A stretch of 64,000 bases of DNA from UBA4736 sp002404015 (GTDB lineage Bacteria > Chloroflexota > Dormibacteria > Dormibacterales > Dormibacteraceae): positions 1-64,000 of the forward strand of contig DAIOCN010000011.1 in NCBI GenBank assembly GCA_036747295.1, read 5' to 3'. The translations under genes and the position numbers were made by a program. The notes beneath the pieces were generated by a model. It ran no database searches and was not told where the DNA came from. It worked only from the letters and a program-made list of their open reading frames with translations. Shown in pieces: positions 24,302 through 32,127 of this stretch; position 1 is the stretch's first letter, and each line of letters begins with the position of its first letter.

Positions 24302-24307
24302 AGGATA
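24302..24307 (-). promoter_or_regulatory. leaderless-type -10 box TATCCT
   Basis: Minus-strand TATCCT (24307-24302), 6 bases, then GTG at 24295. Confidence 0.5.
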
Positions 24308-24439
24308 CGAATCCCGGCCTTCTCAAATTCGCTCGGATCGGTTATAAGATGCCTTCGCAACAGGCGCACAGGGGACTCTCGGGTACTCCCGTCCACTCCC
24401 CGCGGGCCAACGAAGGCAACCCCTTACGAGGTACAGACG

Positions 24440-24724
24440 GTGAGTTTCGTAGACAGAATCCTGGCGTGCCGCGACTGCAGCCGAGAGTTCGTGTTCACGG
24501 CTGGCGAGCAGGAGTTCTACCAGTCACGCGGCCTGATGCACGAGCCGCGCCGCTGCCCCGAGTGCCGGAGCGCCAAGCGCGCGCAGGACGGCGGCGGCCG
24601 GCCGCAGCGCGAGATGCACGAGGTGATCTGCAGCAACTGCGGCAAGCTGACGCAGGTCCCGTTCGTGCCGACCGGAAGCCGGCCGGTGTACTGCCAGGAC
24701 TGCTTCCAGACCGTCCGGCGCTGA
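24440..24724 (+). CDS. double zinc-ribbon protein
   Basis: A 94-residue protein with two zinc ribbons. The first has CRDC, then GEQEFYQSRGL, then CPEC; this resembles the zf-trcl family. The second has CSNC and CQDC around the hydrophobic VPFVPTGSRPVY. There is no enzyme domain. The GTG at 24440 starts just before the first ribbon. A TTATAAG box near 24341 could be its promoter, giving a leader of about 86 bases with a small CGGG-TACT-CCCG hairpin. It may bind nucleic acid or the ribosome; its function is unknown. Confidence 0.78.
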   Translation: MSFVDRILACRDCSREFVFTAGEQEFYQSRGLMHEPRRCPECRSAKRAQDGGGRPQREMHEVICSNCGKLTQVPFVPTGSRPVYCQDCFQTVRR

Positions 24725-24788
24725 CCCGGTCGTCCCTGCGCGTGTAGCGCCCCAGGCGCCAGCGGGCGCCGGCGGTCCGCGCCGGGGG

Positions 24789-24794
24789 CATAAT
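24789..24794 (+). promoter_or_regulatory. -10-like box CATAAT upstream of deoC
   Basis: CATAAT is followed by 9 bases and the deoC ATG at 24804. Confidence 0.38.
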
Positions 24795-24803
24795 CGAGTC
24801 CCA

Positions 24804-25730
24804 ATGGCAACCACGGCGGTCTCCCTCTCCCACCTCGGCTCTCTCATGCGCGGCGTGCGCAGCGTGGACCAGGTGGGAGCCGAGGAGCGCGCGGCCGCCC
24901 TGGCGAAGCGCTCGATCAAGAAGGCGTCGAAGCTGTGGGCGCTGGACCTGGCCATACGCTGCATGGACCTGACCACGCTGGAGGGCGCCGACACGCCGGG
25001 CAAGGTCGCCGCGCTGTGCGCGAAGGGGATCAGGCCCCGGCCGGGTGACGCCACGATCCCGTCGGTGGCCGCCATCTGCATCTATCCGGCCATGGTCGCA
25101 ACCGCGGTCGCCCAGCTTCGCGGGACCGGCGTGAAGGTGGCCTCGGTGGCCACTGCATTCCCGTCCGGCCAGTCGTTCCTGGACGTCAAGGTGGCCGAGA
25201 CGCGCGAGGCCGTCGCGGCCGGCGCGCACGAGATCGACATGGTGATCGACCGCGGCGCCTTCCTGTCGGGCGACCACCAGAAGGTCTACGACGAGATCGG
25301 GGCGGTCCGGGAGGCCTGCGGCGAGGCGCACCTGAAAGTCATCCTGGAGACCGGCGAGCTGGGTACTTACGACAACGTGCGCCGCGCCAGCATCCTGGCG
25401 ATGGCGGCCGGCGCGGACTTCATCAAGACCTCGACCGGCAAGGTGACGCCGGCTGCCACGCTGCCCGTCAGCCTCGTGATGATGGAGGCGATCCGCGATT
25501 TCCAGCGCGAGACCGGCAGGGTGATCGGCTTCAAGCCGGCCGGGGGGATCCGGACCTCCAAGCAGGCGATCGCCTACCTGGTCCTGCTCTACGAGACGCT
25601 GGGCCCCGACTGGATGACGTCCGACCTCTTCCGGATCGGGGCCTCCAGCCTGCTCAACGACACCCTGATGCAGATCGAGAAGGAGCGGACCGGCGCCTAC
25701 CAGTCCGCCGACTACTTCACGATCGACTGA
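24804..25730 (+). CDS. deoC: deoxyribose-phosphate aldolase
   Basis: A 308-residue class I aldolase that splits 2-deoxyribose 5-phosphate to glyceraldehyde 3-phosphate and acetaldehyde. The Schiff-base lysine is in FIKTSTGK (about 210-217), and KPAGGIRT (about 250-257) supplies the second lysine. An N-terminal extension of about 45 residues makes it longer than E. coli DeoC, as in several high-GC bacteria. The next two genes are aldehyde dehydrogenase family members that could remove acetaldehyde. It complements the deoA and udp genes at 50.6-52.6 kb. Confidence 0.94.
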   Translation: MATTAVSLSHLGSLMRGVRSVDQVGAEERAAALAKRSIKKASKLWALDLAIRCMDLTTLEGADTPGKVAALCAKGIRPRPGDATIPSVAAICIYPAMVATAVAQLRGTGVKVASVATAFPSGQSFLDVKVAETREAVAAGAHEIDMVIDRGAFLSGDHQKVYDEIGAVREACGEAHLKVILETGELGTYDNVRRASILAMAAGADFIKTSTGKVTPAATLPVSLVMMEAIRDFQRETGRVIGFKPAGGIRTSKQAIAYLVLLYETLGPDWMTSDLFRIGASSLLNDTLMQIEKERTGAYQSADYFTID

Positions 25731-25744
25731 GGCACCCCTGAGAG

Positions 25745-27220
25745 ATGGCGATCGCCAAGCGCCCACCGCGCGAGCTGACGACCGGCGGACCGTTCGAATA
25801 CGCGCCCGCGCCGGAGGCCACCGACCACGTCCGGATCGCCGACAGCTACCCGCTCTTCATAGGCGGCAAGCTGGCGCCCTCGCACTCCAGGAAGCGATTG
25901 CCAACCATCAACCCCGCCACCGAGGAGGTGCTCTCCGAGGTCGTCGAGGCCGACGAGGTGGACGTGGACCACGCGGTCACGGCGGCGGCCAGGGCGTTCG
26001 AGTCCTGGTCCCGCATCTCGCCGGCCCGGCGGGCGCGCTACGTGTTCCGCCTGTCCCGCCTCATCCAGGAGCGGGCACGCGAGCTGGCCGTGGTCGAGAC
26101 CCTGGACGGCGGCAAGCCGATCAAGGAGTCGCGCGACGTGGACATACCGCTGGCCGCGGCCCACTTCTTCTACTACGCGGGCTGGGCCGACAAGCTGGAG
26201 TGGGCGTTTCCCAACCGGCGGGCGCGGCCGCTCGGGGTGGCCGGCCAGGTGATCCCCTGGAACTTCCCGCTGCTGATGCTGGCCTGGAAGATCGCCCCCG
26301 CCCTGGCAGCCGGCAACACGGTGGTGCTGAAGCCCGCCGAGACCACACCCCTCACCGCGATGCTGTTCGCCGACATCTGCATGCAGGCGGACCTGCCCCC
26401 GGGGGTCGTCAACATCATCACGGGGGCGGGTCGGACCGGGTCTCTGCTGGTGGCCCACCCCGGTGTCCGGAAGATCGCCTTCACCGGCTCGACCGAGGTC
26501 GGCAAGCTGATCCAGAAGTCCACCGCGGGCAGCGGCAAGCGGCTGACACTGGAGCTGGGCGGCAAGGCGGCCAACATCGTCTTCGAGGACGCCCCGCTCG
26601 ACCAGGCGGTCGAAGGCATCATCAACGGCATCTACTTCAACCAGGGGCACGTCTGCTGCGCCGGCAGCCGGCTGCTGGTACAGGAGTCGATCATGGAGCC
26701 GCTGATTGAGAAGCTGAAGCGCCGCATGAGCACTCTCCGGGTGGGCAACCCGCTGGACAAAAACACCGACGTGGGCGCCATCAACTCGAAGGCGCAGCTG
26801 GAGAAGATCCAGGGCCTGGTCGAATCCGGGATCGAGGAGGGCGCCGAGATCTTCCAGCCTGAGTGCGAGCTTCCCGACCGCGGCTTCTGGTTCAAGCCAA
26901 CGGTGTTCACAGGCGTGGCGCAGTCGAACCGGATCGCGCGCGAGGAGATCTTCGGCCCTGTGCTCTCAGTGCTCAGCTTCCGAACGCCGGAGGAGGCGGT
27001 CGAAAAGGCCAACAACACGCCCTTCGGCCTCTCGGCCGGGATCTGGACCGACAAGGGCTCGCGGATCCTCTGGATGGCGCAGCAGATGCGGGCTGGGGTG
27101 GTCTGGGCCAACACCTTCAATCGCTTCGACCCCACCTCACCGTTCGGGGGCTACAAGGAGTCGGGTTTTGGCCGCGAGGGCGGCCTGCACGGGCTCGCGC
27201 CCTACGTGGAGCTGGAGTAG
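25745..27220 (+). CDS. aldehyde dehydrogenase
   Basis: A 491-residue NAD(P)-dependent aldehyde dehydrogenase of usual length. The cofactor site is PWNFPLLM...KPAETTP, the general base Glu is in LELGGK (about 278), and the catalytic cysteine is in GHVCCAGSR (about 306). The ATG follows deoC by 14 bases. Oxidation of acetaldehyde from the DeoC reaction is the likely role, though the substrate range of the family is broad. Confidence 0.94.
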   Translation: MAIAKRPPRELTTGGPFEYAPAPEATDHVRIADSYPLFIGGKLAPSHSRKRLPTINPATEEVLSEVVEADEVDVDHAVTAAARAFESWSRISPARRARYVFRLSRLIQERARELAVVETLDGGKPIKESRDVDIPLAAAHFFYYAGWADKLEWAFPNRRARPLGVAGQVIPWNFPLLMLAWKIAPALAAGNTVVLKPAETTPLTAMLFADICMQADLPPGVVNIITGAGRTGSLLVAHPGVRKIAFTGSTEVGKLIQKSTAGSGKRLTLELGGKAANIVFEDAPLDQAVEGIINGIYFNQGHVCCAGSRLLVQESIMEPLIEKLKRRMSTLRVGNPLDKNTDVGAINSKAQLEKIQGLVESGIEEGAEIFQPECELPDRGFWFKPTVFTGVAQSNRIAREEIFGPVLSVLSFRTPEEAVEKANNTPFGLSAGIWTDKGSRILWMAQQMRAGVVWANTFNRFDPTSPFGGYKESGFGREGGLHGLAPYVELE

Positions 27221-28036
27221 ATGGCGATGGACGTCCGGAAGACCTACAAGATGTACGTCGGCGGCGAGTTCATCCGCTCGGAGTCGGGCCGCGCCTACCA
27301 GCCGGAGGGCGACGTCAACGTTCCCCGCGGCTCCCGGAAGGACCTGCGCGACGCCGTCAAGGCGGCGCGGGGCGCCTTCGCCGGCTGGTCGGGACGGACC
27401 GCGATGAACCGCGCCCAGGTCCTCTACCGCGCGGCCGAGATGCTGGACGGGCGGCGGGCCCAGTTCGTGGCCCTGCTGGGCGGCGGCCGGGGGGCACGGC
27501 GGGAGGTCGAGCAGGCGATCGACACCTGGGTCTACTACGCCGGCTGGATCGACAAGTTGAGCCAGGTCACGGGGACCGTGAACCCGGTTGCCGGCCCCTA
27601 CTTCAACTTCACCATTCCCGAGCCGACCGGCGTGGTCGGCGTGGTGGCGCCCGAGTCACCCCGGCTCCTGGGCCTCGTCCGCCGGCTGGCGCCGGTGCTG
27701 TGCGGGGGCAACACCGCGGTGGCGCTGGCGTCGGAGACCCGGCCGCTGCCGGCGCTCACGCTGGGTGAGGTGCTGGAGACGAGCGACTTCCCGGCCGGCG
27801 TTGTGAACATCCTCAGCGGGCAGCGGGCCGAGCTGCTGCCGTGGCTGGCCGCCCACATGGACGTCAACGCGGTGGACGCGGCCGGCTGCGGCCCCGAGGA
27901 GCTTGCGCAGGTGGAGGAGGCGGCCGCCGGTAACCTGAAGCGCGTCGTCAAGACCCGGCCCCGCGACCAGAGCAGCCCGCTCGCCGTGACGGCCTTCATG
28001 GAGATGAAGACCGTCTGGCACCCGATCGGGGTCTAG
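27221..28036 (+). CDS. truncated aldehyde dehydrogenase paralog, probably non-catalytic
   Basis: A 271-residue relative of the preceding enzyme that starts on the base after its stop. It covers only the N-terminal cofactor domain region, including EVEQAIDTWVYYAGW and ETSDFPAGVVNILSG. The lysine that binds NAD is replaced (VALASET instead of VVLKPAET), and the catalytic cysteine and glutamate domains are missing. A distinct tail EMKTVWHPIG ends the protein. The intact frame and defined end suggest a maintained partner rather than decay. It may form a complex with the active enzyme. Confidence 0.8.
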   Translation: MAMDVRKTYKMYVGGEFIRSESGRAYQPEGDVNVPRGSRKDLRDAVKAARGAFAGWSGRTAMNRAQVLYRAAEMLDGRRAQFVALLGGGRGARREVEQAIDTWVYYAGWIDKLSQVTGTVNPVAGPYFNFTIPEPTGVVGVVAPESPRLLGLVRRLAPVLCGGNTAVALASETRPLPALTLGEVLETSDFPAGVVNILSGQRAELLPWLAAHMDVNAVDAAGCGPEELAQVEEAAAGNLKRVVKTRPRDQSSPLAVTAFMEMKTVWHPIGV

Positions 28037-28171
28037 CCCGGGCTGGACAAACTGACAGACTCGACGCCGATGGCCGCGGCGCGCTAGCCCCCGCAACACC
28101 CGATAGGTCCTCCAAAAGGGATAGGGGGCCCGGCGCAAGGTCCGGAGGTCCTTCCCTGCTAAAACTCAGGT

Positions 28172-28293
28172 ATCGCAGGAAGGCCTGGCTCCGCCAGGCC
28201 GTCTGGGTCCTGAATTCGTGACGCGTGCCACCCCGGTAAGTCCTCCAGAAAGGGAGGTAGGGTCCTGGGGAGGAACCGCAGGTTCTTCCCCAG
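28172..28293 (+). repeat. two-hairpin intergenic element, copy 2 (with an extra half-copy upstream)
   Basis: It lies in the 266-base gap between the convergent aldehyde dehydrogenase paralog and IF-1 genes. Hairpin A is GGCCTGGC/GCCAGGCC with loop TCC (28182-28200). Hairpin B is CTGGGGAGGAACC/GGTTCTTCCCCAG (28265-28293). The spacer includes AGAAAGGGAGGTAGGGTCC. A degenerate second half (GGTCCTCCAAAAGGGATAGG, from about 28106) stands upstream. Nothing else is seen in this gap. Confidence 0.75.
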
Positions 28294-28302
28294 TAGGGTG
28301 CG

Positions 28303-28593
28303 CTAGTCGCGGTAGCGGTAGACGATCCGGCCTCGGCTCAGGTCGTACGGGGAGAGCTCGACGCGGATCCGGTCGCCGGGTGTGATCCGGATGAAGTAGC
28401 GGCGCATGCGGCCGGCGGCGTACGCGATCAGCCGGTGCTCGTTCTCCAGCTCGACCTCGAACATCGCGTTGGGGAGGGCCTGGGTGACCACCGCGTCCAT
28501 CACGACCGGGGCCTCCTTCTCGTCCTCAGGCGCGGCCGCACGCTGCTTCGGCGGCCGGCGGGGCCCCCTGCGGGGCGTGGAAGACCGTGCCAA
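28303..28593 (-). CDS. infA: translation initiation factor IF-1 with N-terminal extension
   Basis: A 96-residue product. The last 66-70 residues are the IF-1 OB fold (LPNAMFEVELEN, GRMRRYFIRITPGDRI, ELSPYDLSRGRI). IF-1 blocks the ribosomal A site during initiation. The first 25 residues, rich in Arg, Pro and Lys, extend beyond the usual start. The TTG at 28593 is 10 bases after a TAGACT box. Internally AAGGAGG (28512-28518) sits 8 bases before a GTG/ATG at 28503/28500, which would give a short IF-1 lacking the first strand residues. Two starts may be used. It is isolated from the ribosomal protein genes where infA usually lies. Confidence 0.88.
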   Translation of the reverse strand: MARSSTPRRGPRRPPKQRAAAPEDEKEAPVVMDAVVTQALPNAMFEVELENEHRLIAYAAGRMRRYFIRITPGDRIRVELSPYDLSRGRIVYRYRD

Positions 28594-28603
28594 TACGCGT
28601 AAG

Positions 28604-28609
28604 AGTCTA
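28604..28609 (-). promoter_or_regulatory. -10-like box TAGACT upstream of infA
   Basis: Minus-strand TAGACT (28609-28604), 10 bases, then TTG at 28593. It favours the long form of IF-1. Confidence 0.42.
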
Positions 28610-28637
28610 CTTCGAGAGCCTGTCCGGCGAGAAGGGG

Positions 28638-29669
28638 CTACTTTACGTTCTGCACGTAGCGGTTGTCGTATGACTTCCTGAGGTCGACCGACGCCCAGTC
28701 GAGCCGGGGATCCGCCGTCTTCAGCGTGTCGAACACGTTCCCGGGACCGTCCGCCGGCATCAGGCCATCGGCGCTGAACTGGCCCAGGTCGGCCTTCAAC
28801 GTGTCCACGAAGCCATGTCTGTCGAGCCCCGCGTAAAAGGTCGCGGGCACGTGGCCGGCGATGTCGCCGGCGGAGTGCGTGTGGATGTACCTCAGCGCCT
28901 TCACTGCCGCTCTGGCCAGGGCCTGGATCGTGCGCGGGTTCTTCGTGATGAAGGCGGGTGACGCGTAGAGCCCGCCCGTCGGCCAGGTGCCCCCGAAGAC
29001 ATCTCTGCTGCCCTGGGCGCTCCGGGTGTCGTAGAGCGCCTTGGCGTTGCCGCTCTTCTCCAGCGCCGTGGCGGCCGGCTCGATCGTCACCCCCGCCCAG
29101 ACCTGGCCGGACTGAATGGCCGAGATGGCCGTTGAGCCGCTGCCGATCGCGACCACCGGGATGGCGTCGATCGCCAGCCCGTTCCTCTTCAGCAGGTACT
29201 TCACCATCTCGTCCGTGGCCGAGAAAGGCAGGGTCACCCCCACCGGGTGGCCGACCAGGTCCTTGATTGACGCGACCTGGGCCTGGTGCGGCTTGCCCAC
29301 CATCATGACCAGGGCCGGGTACTCGTCGAAGACCGTGAACATCTGGACGACGTCGCCCAGAACCTGGGTGTGGAGGGTCTGTTCGTAAGGCCCGCAGACG
29401 ACGTCAGCCGACCCGCTCCGGAGCGCTTCCAGCGCCTTGGTGGGAAGCCCGACGTCGTCCAGCTCGACCGAGAGCCCCGCCTCCCTGTAGTAGCCGAGCT
29501 GGTCCGCCAGCGTCAGCGGCAGGTAGCCGATCTGGTTCTGGCCGCCGACGGCGATCTTGAGAGAGGCTTTCTCTGGCGGGCCGCTCGATGCCGCGGGGGC
29601 AGCGCCGCCGCCGGGCCCACCGCAAGCGACCGCGATGACGAGCGCGATCGCCAGGGCCGAGGCTTTCAG
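28638..29669 (-). CDS. ABC transporter substrate-binding lipoprotein, NitT/TauT-like
   Basis: A solute-binding protein of the SsuA/TauA/nitrate type, about 343 residues. It has a lipoprotein signal (ALVIAVAC, Cys16 from the CTG at 29669), then KIAVGGQNQIGYLPL and the two-lobe fold with GSADVVCGPYEQ. There is no ATG or GTG before the signal peptide. The CTG at 29669 overlaps the acyltransferase stop (CTGA); the TTG at 29717 is the only standard alternative and gives a long acidic leader. No permease or ATPase gene is adjacent. The ligand (a sulfonate, nitrate, pyrimidine precursor or other) is unknown. It is the last gene of the operon starting at 35663. Confidence 0.85.
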   Translation of the reverse strand: MKASALAIALVIAVACGGPGGGAAPAASSGPPEKASLKIAVGGQNQIGYLPLTLADQLGYYREAGLSVELDDVGLPTKALEALRSGSADVVCGPYEQTLHTQVLGDVVQMFTVFDEYPALVMMVGKPHQAQVASIKDLVGHPVGVTLPFSATDEMVKYLLKRNGLAIDAIPVVAIGSGSTAISAIQSGQVWAGVTIEPAATALEKSGNAKALYDTRSAQGSRDVFGGTWPTGGLYASPAFITKNPRTIQALARAAVKALRYIHTHSAGDIAGHVPATFYAGLDRHGFVDTLKADLGQFSADGLMPADGPGNVFDTLKTADPRLDWASVDLRKSYDNRYVQNVK

Positions 29670-30493
29670 TCCTCTGAGCTGACCGGGGATCTCGTAGCTC
29701 GCCAGGTGTCGATCCAAGTGCCGACGACCTCGGGGTCGCGCGTCCTCTGCGCCAGCGCCTGCACGGCTTTCTCGACCCGCCCCGCGAACGCGCGCGACGA
29801 CTCTGCGCGGCCGGGCATCAGGGGCTTCCCGATCCGGATCGTGGCGGGCGCCGGGAGGGGGAACCGGCGACCCTTCGGCATGATCCGGTGCGAGCCGCTC
29901 ACGTGCATCGGGATGACCGGGCTGCGGGTCTCGGTGGCCAGGTGGCCGACCCCGGGCTTGAACTCCTGCAGGCGGCCGTCGGGAGACCGCGTCCCCTCCG
30001 GGTACACCAGAAGGTTCCAGCCCGACTTCAAGAGCTGGCTGGAGCTGTTGAGAACGGCCTGCGGACCGCCCGTCCGCGAGAAGGGAAAGGTGTTCAACCA
30101 CAGGCTCACAACCCGGCCCAACCAGGGCCGCTTGTACCAGTAGTCGGCGGCCGCCGCCACCACCGTCTTCTCCCGGACCCGGTCGGACAGCGCGTACAGC
30201 AGCAGCTGGGTGTCGGCGTGGCTGACGTGGTTGGAGGCCAGAAGGGCGGGCCTCTCCAGGTCGCGCACCCACTCCTCGCCTTCGACGCGGGGGTTGGCCA
30301 TGAGCCGCGTGAAGGGCAGCGCCAGCCCGTGCTGGACGAACCAGCGCAGGCTCCGGATGGGCTCCGCGCGAGCCCACCCCAGGTTGCTGGCGCGGTCTGG
30401 CACCGCCTCCGCCATATCCGGCCAGCTCCGCGGCCGGGGCCCCTGCCAGTGCCAGCCGCGGCGCATCGTGGTGAGGTCGTCGAGGAGGCTCAC
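29666..30493 (-). CDS. 1-acyl-glycerol-3-phosphate acyltransferase family protein (PlsC)
   Basis: A 275-residue acyltransferase. The catalytic motif NHVSHAD is at about residues 87-93 and the substrate motif YPEGTRSPDG at about 161-170. It transfers acyl groups to lysophosphatidate or a related acceptor at the membrane face. The GTG overlaps the stop of the LarA-like gene. Operon partners include an acyl reductase with a HAD phosphatase domain, a combination that suggests specialised lipid synthesis. Confidence 0.9.
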   Translation of the reverse strand: MSLLDDLTTMRRGWHWQGPRPRSWPDMAEAVPDRASNLGWARAEPIRSLRWFVQHGLALPFTRLMANPRVEGEEWVRDLERPALLASNHVSHADTQLLLYALSDRVREKTVVAAAADYWYKRPWLGRVVSLWLNTFPFSRTGGPQAVLNSSSQLLKSGWNLLVYPEGTRSPDGRLQEFKPGVGHLATETRSPVIPMHVSGSHRIMPKGRRFPLPAPATIRIGKPLMPGRAESSRAFAGRVEKAVQALAQRTRDPEVVGTWIDTWRATRSPVSSED

Positions 30494-32067
30494 CTCACGT
30501 CAGCCAGCATCAGGGGCGGCGTGCGGATGTGGGTGACGCTGGGGTAGCGGCCGACCGTCTGCTCCGCGATCTCAAAGGCGTCCTCCAGGGAGCTGGCGCA
30601 CTTGAAGCCCAGCCGGTGCACCGTCTCCCGGTCGCCGCCGACCACGACGATGTCGCCCGCGTACTGGAGCGCGTGGGCTGCCCAGTACCAGGCGTAGAAG
30701 GGATGCACCCCGTGGTAGGCGTGCGACTTCCGGTACAGCTGCCGGTACCAGGGGTCCTCCGCGAAACGCTGCTCGTAGCGCTCCTCGATCAGGGCTGGAT
30801 CGGTGGTGTCAGCGAGCACCTCGTCGAAGAAGTCGATGTAGCTGGGATGCTGCACCGAGTCGAACTCGTACCGGCAGGGGTGCTCCATGATCACGACCCC
30901 GCCCTCACGCACGATCGGCTTGTTCCGGTAGAGGTTGAAGAGGTAGCCCAGCCCCAGGCAGACCACAAGGACCGGGTTCAGGATCGAGTTCACGTTGTAG
31001 GGCCCCAGGTAGGGCAGCCCCATGGTGACGATGTCCGTCTGGCCGTCCACCTCCACCAGCATCTGGCGGCGCACGTTCTCCAGCGTCTTTTCGTGCACGA
31101 CGTCGACCTGGCCGGCGTGGACGCCGGTCATCCCGTAGGGCGCCCGCATCGAGTGGAAGATCGAGCGCTTGATGCCCGGCGGGGCGACGTCCGTGAGCTG
31201 TTTCAGGGCCAGGAAGCTGGCCTGGTCCGTGGCAGTCCAGTCGGTCTCCCGCTTCTGCATGAAGTTGGCGACCGTCGGGAAGGAGTGGTTGTTGACGCTG
31301 GTCTCGATGTGGAAGACGCGCACCGTGTCCTCGATCAGCTGGCCCTGTCGGATACAGGCGTGGTGGAGCGCCGAGTCGGGCGGGTTCATGTAGGACCGGG
31401 AGCCCAGCAGCGTCTTGACGTTGTGGTGGGGGCGCACGCTGCGGTAGCTGCCCAGGCCGGTGGCCATCGACTTGTGGCCGCCGTCCATCGGCACCAGCGT
31501 CAGGTTGACGTAGACGACCAGGTCGGACTCGACCGCTCTCCGGCTCAGCGTCACCTCCTCCCCATTCGCGGTCTTGCCTATCAAGACGTTGCCCTCCGGG
31601 TCCTCGCCGTCGTGGTTGTAGAGCCGGTCCGGCCAGAAGGTGGTGAAGATGCGGTCGCCCACGATGTGGCGGATCTCGTCGGCCGTCATCCGCCGGTGCA
31701 GGGAGTTGGCCGCGATCAGCTGAATGTCCTCGACGCCGGCCTCCGCCGCCAGCTCGACCACCTCCTCCATGACCAGCTGGCGCACATCGGGCGCGGCCAT
31801 CGGGGGCAGCGGAAGGGAGATGTCGTCGAAGGCGATCGTCAGCTTCATGCCGGCCCGCAGCAGCGACTTCAGCGGGTCGTCGTCCAGCGGCTTGGCGAGG
31901 GCGCGGCGGATGGCGCGCTCGGCGTGCACGATCGGTTCGATGGGGTCGGGCGGGTAAAGGATTCGGCTGCCTAGGGGCAGCCTCTCCAGGCGCATGCCCT
32001 CGCCGAAGTGGAACATCGTGGGAGGTGTGTTGCGGTCGACCTCGATGACGGCGCCCGGCCTTCCCAT
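30490..32067 (-). CDS. LarA-like (DUF2088) nickel-pincer enzyme family protein
   Basis: A 525-residue protein resembling lactate racemase LarA-type proteins. The N-terminal half includes LTIAFDDISLPLPP and a following helix, as in the LarA N domain. Histidine-rich stretches such as GSYRSVRPHHN and DSALHHACIRQ could bind cofactor. It is longer than LarA (about 425 residues), with a distinctive C-terminal region ending in HTIRTPPLM-like sequence. No larB, larC or larE cofactor genes are in the window. A hydroxy-acid or sugar-acid epimerase is likely, but the substrate is not evident. A hairpin lies 11 bases before the ATG. Confidence 0.72.
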   Translation of the reverse strand: MGRPGAVIEVDRNTPPTMFHFGEGMRLERLPLGSRILYPPDPIEPIVHAERAIRRALAKPLDDDPLKSLLRAGMKLTIAFDDISLPLPPMAAPDVRQLVMEEVVELAAEAGVEDIQLIAANSLHRRMTADEIRHIVGDRIFTTFWPDRLYNHDGEDPEGNVLIGKTANGEEVTLSRRAVESDLVVYVNLTLVPMDGGHKSMATGLGSYRSVRPHHNVKTLLGSRSYMNPPDSALHHACIRQGQLIEDTVRVFHIETSVNNHSFPTVANFMQKRETDWTATDQASFLALKQLTDVAPPGIKRSIFHSMRAPYGMTGVHAGQVDVVHEKTLENVRRQMLVEVDGQTDIVTMGLPYLGPYNVNSILNPVLVVCLGLGYLFNLYRNKPIVREGGVVIMEHPCRYEFDSVQHPSYIDFFDEVLADTTDPALIEERYEQRFAEDPWYRQLYRKSHAYHGVHPFYAWYWAAHALQYAGDIVVVGGDRETVHRLGFKCASSLEDAFEIAEQTVGRYPSVTHIRTPPLMLADVR

Positions 32068-32077
32068 CAGTTGGGGT

Positions 32078-32105
32078 CCCCGAAAAATCGCCTGATTTTT
32101 TGGGG
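32078..32105. terminator. 12-base-pair hairpin between operon genes
   Basis: CCCCGAAAAATC (32078-32089) pairs with GATTTTTTGGGG (32094-32105) around loop GCCT, with one G-T pair. It lies 22 bases past the dehydrogenase stop and 11 bases before the LarA-like start on the minus strand. It may be an attenuator or partial terminator that splits the operon. There is no U tract after it. Confidence 0.6.
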
Positions 32106-32127
32106 TGACATCAGCGGCTGATCTCTC

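Noticed and set aside
23231..24439. Upstream extension of the zinc-ribbon gene to 497 codons
   Set aside because: The extension is antisense to the aminopeptidase gene. The conserved part starts at the GTG at 24440.
27221..28036. Aldehyde dehydrogenase paralog as a pseudogene
   Set aside because: The frame is intact, the start abuts the upstream stop, and the C-terminal tail is distinctive, so decay is less likely than a specialised short form.
30529..31974. Plus-strand open frame of 481 codons opposite the LarA-like gene
   Set aside because: Antisense shadow with no recognisable motif.
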